From contig FN649733.1 in assembly GCA_000310025.1 (NCBI GenBank), positions 4,237,640-4,301,639 on the forward strand: a DNA stretch of 64,000 nt. The letters are read 5' to 3'. The notes beneath the pieces were generated by a model. That model did no database searches. It saw nothing but the letters and a program-made list of their open reading frames with translations, and was not told the origin of the DNA. Source of the stretch: Ectocarpus siliculosus (lineage: Eukaryota > Sar > Phaeophyceae > Ectocarpales > Ectocarpaceae). The translations under genes were made by a program, and so were the position numbers. Below, piece by piece: positions 23,327-35,300 of the stretch. Each line of letters starts with the position of its first letter. Within the stretch, counting starts at the first letter, position 1.

Positions 23327-26300
23327 AGCAGCTCTGTTGGGTGGTGTTCGTGACCGTCGTGATCCAGACCCGTCGTTCCCCTTGCGCCGCTATTCCTTGC
23401 GTGCGCGTGCTGTTGGTACTAATGTTGGTCTTGGCTGTAGGCGCTGCTGCTGTGGTTGGTGGTTACGGTTTACCTCGTTGAGGTACCATCTGGTGTCGAT
23501 TGTGAGGTGGATGCCAAATCTGGTCGTCCCTGCCTGCCGATTTCAGCCGACGCACACGCACATCCCGGGCGCCCCTATGTACCTAGGTACCGCAAGGTTG
23601 CGATGGAGGAAGACGAAGTGATTGTGGCTGTGTTTCTCCCCAACGCCGCTTCGAAGAAAGAGGATGGTGGCCAATCGTCCCCCCCGTCGACGTTCGAGTT
23701 CATTCGACCATTCAAACAGGTACGTGACGTGTGTCCGTGCACGTATTACTGTAGTCGTATTTGTGAAGAGGTGCATGGTTTCAGGCTCATGCATGAAGCT
23801 ATCCCTTCTTCCCCTCGCTGCCTCGGCAAGGTTTTGCTTAGGCATGACCCAAAGCGAGGGGGGGGGTCTTTCTAGCGAGCAGGGCTAGACTCACCCTCAA
23901 GGAACCGATAACTTCTTGCTACGGCGCACCCGCCGCGAGGCGTGCGTAGTGGTGGAGTTGGATCGGCAAAGGTGCAGATGCGCGGGCCTCGAGGCCGTCG
24001 GTGTAGGCAGCAATGCCCATCTCATCTTTGTGCGCGGAGGCAGACGCCATCAGAAAGGTGGACGGGCACTATGTACACGGCCCTAGGTTTGCTAGAGGGA
24101 GCTGTACTGTCTCAGTAACCTGATGTTGCCATCAAATGAGGAGGAGACAGGTGGTGACGAGCTGACTGGGCTGGTTGACCCTTGGGCGCGAGAATTTTTC
24201 AGACCAAGAACCCTAAGTGCAACGAGGGAGAAAGCGAGGAACCGACTGGGACGGACAGCAACGAGAGCGTGTACGAAGCGGAGCGGGTCGAGTTTGGTCG
24301 TGCTAGGACTGGCCACAGCGACACCGGAGAAGCGGCACCGGAACAGCGGCACCGGAGCAGCAGCGGAACCGGAGCATGCGGACGGCATCGAACCGTGGCG
24401 CACGGACAAACATCTCTTGTGTTGTCAAATATTTTCCGTTTTTTCCTGAATATAGGTGTTAGGTATGTGTGATGACGTCACTGGTTTTGTCGAGAGATGC
24501 GGCAGAGATGGCGCGGATAACCCGGGTGCCTTAATTGTGTACCTGCATCGTGGAAGACCCCTTCAATGTGGAACGATTCCTAGTCAGTGTCGATGTTTAC
24601 ACTGCTGTGTCTAGCACAGATGATCTGAATAGATTCGGGCGATTGTCAATTGCAATGATGGCTTTGGTTGATTGTTCTTCTTCATTGTATGTCCACGGAC
24701 CCATTCTGACAGCACTTCAGACAGCAGCTGCATGCCACGAGCTTGTTGTGTACCATACACCATGGTGTTATTTTTGTACAGACAGCACTTCAGACAGCAG
24801 TACGCTGTAGTCGACAAACATTCATTTTGGTGAAGTGCGGGACAAGGGGGGTGATGCCGCTGTTGTAGTCGAATTGTAGTGTGTGGGCGTGTAGTTCAGT
24901 TGTGAGCACGCGAACGTGCTGCAGGGATTGTAGGTGTACCTCCTCGGGCTTGTGTACCCTTTTCTTGCTAATAGTGTGCGTGTTCTTTAGATCTTCTGAT
25001 GGCTCTAGCATTTTTGTGACCACGGGCCGAGTCTTTGCTAGATTTTGGGATTAACAACTGACACGAGATTAATGTGAAGAAAACAACAACAACAACAACA
25101 ACATGAAGCAAGGCTCTCGATCAAGGGCTGATCCAAGAAGTGACTCCAATTGGTGATGGAACAGTTCGATCTGCATGTGTAGTTTCGATTGCCTTTCCAG
25201 TCGCCATCGAGTGTGAATTCATTGAGCAGTCGTGGTTCGGGATGACGCATGTTGCCTGACCGCCGGTCGGCGCAAGCGAAGATTTGTTGTAGACAGGCCA
25301 GGCGTGGGAACTATCATTGTTCTGTAGCGTTCGAATGAGTGAAAACGACTTGAATACTAGTTGCGCGCGCGGCGCTTCAAAAGTGGATGAGGCGGTGTAT
25401 TGTTTACGGTACGATAGTGCAACCTGGCGTTTCAGCCATAAGCAAGGCACCTGGGTACCGTGCAGCAGGGAGGCAGCGAGAGTGAAAACAATGGGTCCTT
25501 GTGTGAAATTTTGTCGGCTGCGGAGACCTGCACTGCCAGGCGGATTCCCTCAATTCCATAATGCGAGTGATGTATTATTGTTTGTAAATTGGACGTAGGC
25601 ATTGAGCTCCCTGGAATGTGCGTGTTCTGCGTTGTCAACATTTACCGTTCTCGAGTTTAGTCACCCAATCTTGTTTCGAGATAGTGAGTAAGCGCTTGGT
25701 TGCGTGAAACTGAGAGTGAATATTCACCGTTGCACACATGCAACAGGAGAGAGAATTATCGCTGTTGCACACACACAATAGCAACAATGCTTACTCGCTT
25801 AAGCCCTGCTCTTTTCCCACAGGCTCGTAGGCGAGAGGACGACATTTCCATCGTTACCGGCGGCATACGTCTGGTCCTAGAGCCACGAGGAGGCAAGTGG
25901 GTCGTGAAGGAGGCGTCCATGTGCTTCGGGGGGATGGCACCGACGACCGTTGGTGCCCCCCTCACCGAGGTATTTATTTTTGGTGATTTTGTCGTCTGGT
26001 CATTGTTGTTCCCTTGGTTGGCAACCGTTGTTGGTGGTGTTGGTTGTGCCTGTTGTGTCCACTTACAAACATTTTCGACTTTTTCTCGACACCTTCTAAC
26101 ATCCGCTCGGCACCTTATGACATCCGCCCAAGGGACGTGAATGCCTTCCATAGCCACCGGCCAAAAACTGCACCTTGAAAAGGTAAACATTTGGACGAGA
26201 AATCAATCTTTGGGAAAATTGCGTGCCTCAGACATTACACCGGCCGATTCCAGAAGTGAGGTGCTTCGGAGTGAATGGCGCTTCAGGTACTGTGTCTAAG

Positions 26301-29300
26301 GGAAGAAATATTGAGTTCATGTTGGAGAAACGCTACATGAGAATATGTTGCTGCCGTTGCATCCTAATGTAATTCTCCAGGTGTACCTTGTGGGCAAGGA
26401 GTGGTCGGCGGAGACCATGGGTGGGGCGTACGAGCTGCTAGCGCAGGACATGCCCCTTTCCTCCAGCGTACCAGGTAGTACTTGACACGTTTCTGTTTTT
26501 CGCTGCGGGCGGCACCGATGCCTGGCAACTTCCTTTCGCTCAGCGCTGTGGTCACACGAGCATGAAAGCAGGTTCACGTGCTCATATCCAGTCGCGGGTT
26601 GGGTTTACTCTCGTGTTGTTGGTTTCACAAACTGTTTTGCACTCTGCAAGAAACAATAGACGATAGGTTTCGCGACGATTTCCGACCGATACTCTCAGAA
26701 AGGCAGCAAATTTTCGTTAGTCGGTTGGTGTTCTTGTCTACGATCAGGAGCTCCCCGTATCCCAAGGCTTTTGTGGCGGGGGGATGACTGCCCGTGCGTT
26801 AGTGTCCAATTTACCTGGTACGTTTTCTGGGCAAGGCAAGGGACTCCGCCAATGTGTCGATGGGTCAATACGTCCAGAATCGGCCCACTCTTTTGAAGAA
26901 AAAAAAATGTAAGGAAGAAACGGGCTTCTGGTTCCCGAAAATCTGAACTCGGGGTAAAGAAAGTCAGCCCCGCGGTGAATCCTACACTACACTCTATATC
27001 GCAGTCCATGCTCGATGATCGTCGCACAAAATGAAACCGATCTATAACCTCCACCCGGATTTGACGTCGCTAAGTACTATAGCGGGCCGGTACTGTACGA
27101 TACGCACGGGTGATTCTTTCTGCATGCTCACGATGCCAATCTGGATCTACTCGGTGTTTTCTTGGGGGTGGGGGGTGGTTTCTCGTAGTCATGGGGGCTG
27201 TGTTGGAGTCGCTGTTCTGTCGCATAGTGGTCTGTCTGTCAACGCGGTCTCTTTACCATCGAAGCTTGCCCCCCACTCCACTCCGGTTTCACATGTGGTC
27301 TTCAAGGTGGACAGTGCGAGTACCGACGGGCCTTACCGCCGTCCTTCCTGTTCAAGTTCTTCATCGAGGTGTCCCTTCGGCTTGAGGCATTATCGGTGGA
27401 ATCCGACGGACAGCTTCCCCCCCCGCCGGTCATTGGAGACGCCGATAGGTTAGAACTACTGGTATTCGTTACGTGTTCGGGAAGGTTGACCAATGCATAT
27501 CCAGGTTTGTCTTCGCCATGTGGCTTCAAATGTTTTGAGTACGCCTCAGGCCGGATCTTTTCTTTGTTTCTGCGTTTACGACGTGTGTCATCCCTTCAGG
27601 TCTGCGGCAACGAACTTCGTCACCGCGCCAAAGCCCCCGAGCAGGGGAGAGCAGGAGTACACACCTCGGGTACGTGGCACGCTGCACGCTTGTCATGCTT
27701 GGCATCCTCGTCGTTGTTGTTGGTCGATGCTGTCATCGGTTGGGACCACTGGTTAACTTGTTTCTGTACCGGCAGGCAAAGGGCAAGATTACCCCGAGAG
27801 CGAGCAATATTGGGCATTCGGGGAGAAGGCGCTTTCTTAGGGGTTTGTTTCTCGGTGACGTCACTAGGCGGCAACGTCTGACGCGCGAATCCACGCTCGT
27901 TGCAGGGCAGGGAGAGTGGGGTTGGTTGAAGCACGCCGAGACAATATTAAGTTTCCAGGACTATGACCGTCGGAGCCATGTACGGTAGATTTGTCGACTA
28001 CCTAATTCATTCGCTGTTGACGTTCGTAGGAGTCGTGTCCTTCTGGAGTTGGACTATTCCGCAGACGACAACACGAGCTACGTGATATGCTGAATTTGTT
28101 CCATGAGGCCATGGGACGTCATACATCCCATTTTTCCCTTGGGGAGTTGGAGGTACAAACCTGTGCTGCTCTTGCGTTTTTCATCCATCCTGTTGTTCCA
28201 TACATTAAATATAGGACTGCAATTCAGGATCGCTTGGGGGAGAGTCAAAATACGATGAACCAGAGTTGAGCCAACCCTACGATAGATTGAAACATAAGAT
28301 CGTCGAGTTTCGGCGTCCTCCACTTGTTATCCGTTGGTGGTCGTGTACAACACGGCCGACTAACAGAGGATGCCGTAAATGCATGTTTGTACAGTCGAGG
28401 CCCGCCCTCATTCACCTTCTACATTCGATTTCATGCAGACGGGAGGAATGCAGAAGGCACGCCCACAGCCTCACACACCTGTTGTCCGCGACGAAGAAGC
28501 CACGGGCAGGACCGAAAACACCAAAACGAAGAAGGCCGCACTGGAAGGGGGTGTTGGAGACCCCGTCCCACACAAATCAGCGGATCTTCAGGTGACGTCT
28601 GTCGTTGTTGTTTTGAGTAGTGACGACGGTGATGGTGGCATTGTGCTGGGTTGTCCCGCTATTAGGGTTTAAATGGCAGTGGACGTTGGGCGGGCGAACG
28701 CACTACACAGGCCGCTCTCCTCTCTAGGCTGGTACAGTATCTGCGGAAAGATGGCGATGCTCAAGTCTTGCCGAGAATACACAAGCGTCCTCTTACACCG
28801 CACGAACCATCCGGACTTGTGCGCATCGGTGTAACAATGAATCAGGTGACGGGAGAGGCTGTCTACACGGACGACATGCCGTCCCCCGTGGGCACCCTCT
28901 TCGTCGGCCTGGTTCTCTCCACGAAACCCCACGCCAAGCTACTGGAGGTAGACGCCTCCCCGGCCCTGGAGGTGGAAGGCGTTTTGCGGTTCGTGGGTGC
29001 CGGGGACGTTACCCCGGAGCGGAACGGCATCGGTGCCGTGGTGGTGGACGAAGAAGTGTTCGCTGTTGACGAGGTTTGTATTGCTGCACCACCTTTTTGT
29101 GTGTTCAGTGTCGCCCTTGCTTGTGTCAACAACGTACAAGTTTTCAACTGGAGTACCTATTTTTTGCATTCGGTGTTTTTCCATTTTTGCGTTCGTAACA
29201 TCCAGCAGTTTTTTCATGGTGCTGCTGTGCCTTTCTCTGTGTTCGTTGTCGCCGCTTCTTTTCTTTAATCGGCGCGAAGTGGGGGCATAACCATACATGA

Positions 29301-32300
29301 CCATTTTGTGGCCACAAGTGAGATTTGTCTGCAGAATGAATTCCAGACTGTGAGGACAAATGGGCGTCCGTCGCCGTTCTCTAGTTGAAACGCTGGTCCG
29401 AATTGTGTTTCACGTGTGATAATCACGGTTTGTCCTGTGTCGGCAGGTTCACTGCTTGGGGCAGGTGATCGGAGCCGTGTTAGCGGAGAGTGCTGCAATC
29501 GCGGAAAGTGCGGCGAAACTCGTGATGGTTCGGTACGAGGAGCTTCCGTCCATAATGACTATTGAGGATGCCATCGCCGCCGATAGGCAAGTACTCCGTC
29601 CGGTTTCCGGTACAGGGTGTGGTTTGCACTTTCTTGGTTTCAATGCTCGATTGAACCTGCACGCTGGACTGTTGGTGTGAAACTACTGTAATCGTTCCCC
29701 ACAGTGGCAGTATTTTCCTCTTTCAGCTATGTGGTGGTGGGTGTATTCGCGTTTAGTCCCACTCAATTTTTTTTTTTTCTTCACTTCAAATCAGCGCTCA
29801 CAGCACTAGTACCGTTTATTCCAACCCGTGGTCACACAGAAGAGCCTCTCTCTACCCTCCCCTCCTGCGGTACTTCGCCTTCAATTTTTAATGCGAGAAG
29901 AGTTCAGCACTCTTTTCCCTCTGTGTACGTGTACACACGAACTAGCGCTATCCACTAGGCCAGGAGCGGAAGCGAGAGAAAAACTCACTTTGCAAGAAAA
30001 GCTCTCTTACGCCGGGATTCGAACCCCTGACCTGACCTCTAGAAGGTTACGAGGCTACCAACTAGACCACCGGGGCGACCGGCTATACGAAGGGATGGAC
30101 CCAGGCGCCATTCCGATGGACAACCAGTTTAGTGGCTCTCCCGTAGCGTTTCGTTCCCCTCCCTCTTGCTGCATTTCTCCCTTGTATTGTGCCACGACTG
30201 TTCGTGGCATCAACGTTCCTCTATTGTGCACGGTTGCCCCGCTTGTACAGCTACTACGGCGATAGGCACGCCATTGTGGACGGTGACGTCGACAGCGCCT
30301 TGAAGGACGCCGATGTTGTTGTCGAAGGCGAGATGGCGGTAAGCTTTTGGAGTAGCTGTTGTGGCCGTTGGGGTAAGTCTTGTCCACGAAAGAAGGAGGC
30401 AAGTCTGATGTCTCATACGATAAGGCCGGGGTACAGACTGAAAAACGGTGAAAATGGGTCGTTGATTAGAGTCATTTTCATTTGATGAGTGCTTTCGCAT
30501 TTGATGAATACGGGGTTCGGGCCTTACAGTGGGTATGCAGCGGTCCTTTTGTCACATTTGGTGAAAATTGAAATTTGGTGCTTGGGTTTGCTTCACCGAC
30601 GGACAACGAACGTCGGCAAACGGACCGTCTTTTTCCGGTCCTGGAACGACAGGCTCCAGGAGGCGATGCTCAGGCGCAGTTGACGGTGACGCATGCACCG
30701 ATTGCGTTTTACAAGCTGCAACCCAGTCGGGGGGGAGGGGGGGGTACTCATAGTCGTGCATGCCGTAGTCGTTAGATCATTGACCTCGCATCCCTACGAA
30801 GCCGGGACGGAGCACGCCGGGTTCTCACCGGACCACACTCTCACATCACCAAGCGCGAAGCGCCGTGAGGTATTCGGCGAGTCGCATGAAGGGTGCGCTG
30901 CATCCTGCTAAGGGTGTTCGGCATCTTGTGCTTACTTCCTTGCGTACGAATGACACCTGCGTATGACTTAATTTATTTTCTGGTGCTTTCACTTCCACAG
31001 ACAGTTATAAGCACAGTGTAACTGCCTCGATGATGCTTTTACCATTTTTAGCACAACGTGGTGCGATCATCCCCCTTGCGCGGAGTGAGGATTCTCGACC
31101 CCGCACAACATAATCTACTCGACCACCATTATGGTTACCGCAAAAAAAAAAACAGAGGTAAAAAGAAACCCGGTAACCTGGTTGCCGAGTTCACGAAGTG
31201 AATTGGCTTGTTTTACAACGTCGTTGCCTCGCGACGAAAACCCAATCCCGATGGCAAACACCGGAGGGGGGCGGCTTGTTTCACAACATCGTTGCCAAGC
31301 GACGAAAACCCAACGCCGATGGCAAACACCGGGGGGGGGGGGCAAACACCGGGGGGCGGCGGCTTGTTTTTCAACGTCGTTACCAAGCGACGAAAACCCA
31401 ACCCCGATGGCAAACACCGGAGGGGGAAACCCAGTCGGGGCATTAATTGGCGTTATTCAACCGCTGCACCCCACGAACTGCAAGTTTCAAGTCTTTACCT
31501 CACGCAGACTTTTGTGTTTTTCATACCTGCTTTTGCTGCCATGCCTCCATCCCACACGATATTTTCAGATCGGTGGGCAAGAGCACTTCTACCTGGAGAC
31601 GAACGCCACCTTGGCGGTGCCCGGGGAGGCGGGGTCTTTGGAAGTCTTCGCGTCCACACAGAACCCCACCAAGACGCAGGATTTCTGCTCCAAAGTGTGT
31701 GGTATCGACAAGAACAAGGTGGGTGACGTCGACGGCGCGGGCCTCTGGGGGATGAGGGGAATGGGGCAATTGTGTCTGTTGTCATGTTTTTGGTTGTGGT
31801 TGTATCGTGGATGCTCGTTGTTTTGCTTACGGATGGTGTTGTGTGGTAGATCGGCCCTTCGCGTTGTTCTCCTTGTTGATGTCGTGAGATGGTTCTGCAC
31901 GACACGAGCCGTCGCCCTTGTTGGCGTCGTGCAACGGTTAACCTCACCCTAACCGCTACGAACAACGCCGCTTTCGAACCTCGTAGGTTGTCTGCCGGAC
32001 CAAGAGAATGGGGGGAGGGTTTGGCGGCAAGGAGACTCGTTCCGTGTTCCTGTCGTGTGTGGCTGCTCTCGGTGCTCACTTGACAAAACGGTACGTACGG
32101 TACCGAGGTGACTAACGCGGTTGGGGATTCCTTTCCCCAAAACTCTAGAAATATCCATGGGATCACGCGCGTGACATGGTATTCTGACCTCCGTTTGGTG
32201 GAGACCCAATGCACTTCTCTACCAAACCTGACGGGCTTGTTGGTGCGCTCGCATTGTTTGTGGGAGGTCAATTTGACCTCTGTTCTATCTTTGGTTTTCT

Positions 32301-35300
32301 CGAGTGTTCTTGAGACTTAACGATTCCTGTGGACACGACCCATGCTACGTAGGGTTAGCTTGTACCAGTACCATCGAGCTTGTTTCCTGTGCCCGAAAAA
32401 TGTGGACCCCGCAATATCGTAACCTCTTGGCGCTACCGTTCTTGCTTGTGTGCCGCATTTTGGTCCTGCGTTGTCCCGGAAGAGTCTTTGGAGGTTCCGG
32501 CCCATGCCAACCCCATCAGGTGTCGGCGGCCCATTGGAAATCGCCAATAACCGCGATGAAGGCACCGAATATACATTTTGTCACTCGGGGTCCCGTGGTT
32601 TCTGTCATGCTTGACTTTTCACATGCGTATCTGTCTTTGTTGCTCACTCTCCCACGACTTGTTGAACATTTTCTATCTTTGCATGCTTCTTGTACCTTAT
32701 TTCCGGTATCGCTCATGACCATGGAAATCTTTGAGTTTGAAGAAGGTGGAAGAGGAGGCACTTGACACAACCAACACAACTGTTAGCTGCTGAGACCAAC
32801 CGGAATAGCAACAGCAACGATGTCTCGAGATTCTCGGGTCCCGCCGTAGGACTGTTGTCAGAAAGATTAACCTCTTGTTCATAGACAATCCGGGGAGATA
32901 TAGTGTGGTCATATGAAATGAGTTGACGTCGCCCCTTGTTTTGCTGCTTGGGATGGCATGTCACGCGTACATGGTACTCGCAGGCCCGTGAGGATCTGTC
33001 TTGACAGGGACGTGGACATGCAGATCACCGGACACCGACACGCCTACCTCGCCAAATACAAGGCCGGCGCTACAAAGTGAGGTTCTAAGAGACTTTCGAA
33101 AATTTGCTTGTTGTAAATTTTCGATTACGATATGGGTTTTCGACCATGTCTAGCATCCTCTTCGGCAGAGGCAGAAAGGTCAGGGCGTGTCGAACGATCT
33201 TGTGTCACCCGATTATTTTGGTTTGGTTTTGGTTGCTTTTGATGCGATGTACCTCCAGCCAAACGGCCTGGCACATTCGATGTCTGATGATTACTCGCAA
33301 TTGAGGTTAGGGAAAATGTTTCGCGTATTCCGTGTTTTTGCCCCTCCTGTTGGGCCGCAACGCAACACATGATTCCTGGGTGCGTCGTACGTATGTCGTG
33401 TTTCTCATTGCCTTGGCGGCTCAGGGATGGCAAACTAGTCGGCATGGACGTAACGCTGTACAACAACGCTGGCTGCAGCCTGGATCTGTCCGCTTCTGTC
33501 ATGGACAGGGCGCTCTTCCATATCGACAACTGCTACAGGTAAAGCTGGCGATGCTCGCGCTGTTATTGTCTTGCCGCTGTCGTTCTTGCCGTTTGTTATC
33601 GCGGTGTTGTACAGTAGTTGTGGAAATCAGTGACACCCACTTTATTGGCACATGTTTCGATAATTACTAATTCTGATCGCGTCAGGTAGCCTCCCTCAGA
33701 TCCACGGATTTACTCTTGGTGTGTTTTTTCGTTTTTCCGCTCTGTGAATGATCAGCTGGCCGGCTCTTCGCGCGAAGGGGTTGGTCTGCAAGACAAACCA
33801 GGCCTCTCACACGGCCTTCCGGGGCTTCGGAGGACCGCAGGTAGGTAGCCCCGCCGCGCGCGGACTTTCCAGGTGGCTTACCGCCATGCTTTGGGTACTT
33901 TTCGGCGGCGGTGGTTTGTGAAGATTCAGGAGTATCTTGCCGTACAATGCTTTCCAAGGCTTCGGAAACAGAACCTCAAGTAGGGTTTCCCCCCGCGGTC
34001 TTCTACAGCAGCAGTTCCATACCGAGGTTCACAGGTCGCTGCGCTGGGTTTCAGATCGTAGCGCTGCATTCCGTCGGCCGACAAGGAGTTTCAGGTCTGG
34101 CAACACGGACATTTTTTTGTTTTCGGGGATTGTGTGGGAGATGACCTTTTGTGCATGCTGTGGTGCCATGACGTCCGCCCGCAGAATACGCTCTTTGGTG
34201 TTTTACTCGACATTGGTTTGCCCCTGGGTAGCGACCATGGCCGCTCGCAAACGTTGTCACCCAATGCGGGACAATCGGGGTTGGAGAGTGGACAGGCACA
34301 GATTTCTGGCACACTTTTGTGGTTCTTAATGTGCAATACCTCCGCGGAAAAATCGGCGTGGTCTGCCCAAACTGTGGATCTTTTCGTGACTCATTAACCC
34401 TTGCGCACCCTTCGAGGAAGAACAAAGACCGTAGGCATCATTGCAAATTCGTGTCTTTGGCTCGGTGGTGGTGAACTGGGCTCTTCGACTCACGACGTCG
34501 GCCTGGCGGGCGATACGAGCTTGGAAAACGTCACCGCTGGCAGTCAACCTTTAAGGTTTCGTTGTCGCCTCGCATCACCCCTTTATGACACTTTCCTCTA
34601 ATGAACCCACTACGCAGGTCTTCCTTTCGTTCCTATGTTTTCTTTTCTTTTCCGCCTGATTTTGTATGCCTGACTTTGTGTGCAGGGCATGCTTGTCACC
34701 GAGACGGTGATGGACCACCTGGCCTCTTCCTTGGAAATGGACTCGTTTGTATTGCGCACGCTCAACTTGTACAAGGTCAGTGGACATTCACCTTTCTGAC
34801 GCCAATGCCACGAGATACGCCGTGCCGACTTTGGGATGACCGACGGGTAAGAATCATGATGCAGAATTCGAGGAGACTGAGGCGTAAGTTCGGGGGGAGG
34901 GATTGCTCTTGTATCGTATGTTGGAATACTCAATGTCAGTCATACGTTTTGGTACTGCTGTATTCACAGCACGTAGGTATGCACCTGAGGAGTATTACCG
35001 GAATAGTCTTCGGTAGATTATACACACCTACGGGTTATATGTTGAACCATAGGAGTAGGGTACATCGGACCATTGTCCAGTAGGATATTCTTGGATTGGT
35101 TCTATAGGCCGGATTAACCGACTGTTACCGTGACCGGTACGTTGCAGTAGTCCGTATGTGTGCATCTTTCCGTGATAGCTTGGAGGCTCGCCCCCTGTGG
35201 TGCTCGCCCCCTCTCGATCACTCTCTTTCCTTTCTCTCTTCTTCCAAGGCCCTTGGCCTCTTCCAAGTCCTTCGGGACTCTTGCGAGTCCCAGGACTCCT

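Larger units (their letters stand above)
21349..27448 (+). other. XDH: XDH copy 1: FAD-binding module (exons 7-13)
   Basis: Exons: 21349-21532, 22413-22689, 23096-23222, 23587-23719, 25823-25969, 26381-26474 and 27307-27448. They encode [25 protein letters not shown] (FAD loop), [51 protein letters not shown] and CFGGMAPTT, then the helical tail [20 protein letters not shown]. This is the order expected for the CO-dehydrogenase-flavoprotein type FAD domain and its C-terminal subdomain. Confidence 0.94.

Noticed and set aside
27777-27840. Possible extra XDH exon between exons 14 and 15 (after the ACCGGCAG acceptor)
   Set aside because: No donor gives a frame that matches XDH, and joining exon 14 to exon 15 already keeps phase and conserved order.
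30010-30080. Possible tRNA gene on the minus strand
   Set aside because: The A and B boxes are present, but the cloverleaf is imperfect and the same unit recurs with a shared body and A-rich tail, so it is the head of a SINE. The copy at 44135-44205 was rejected for the same reason.
31131-31952. 273-codon plus-strand open frame
   Set aside because: It runs through the minisatellite, part of intron 18, exon 19 and on into intron 19. Only the exon 19 part is coding.
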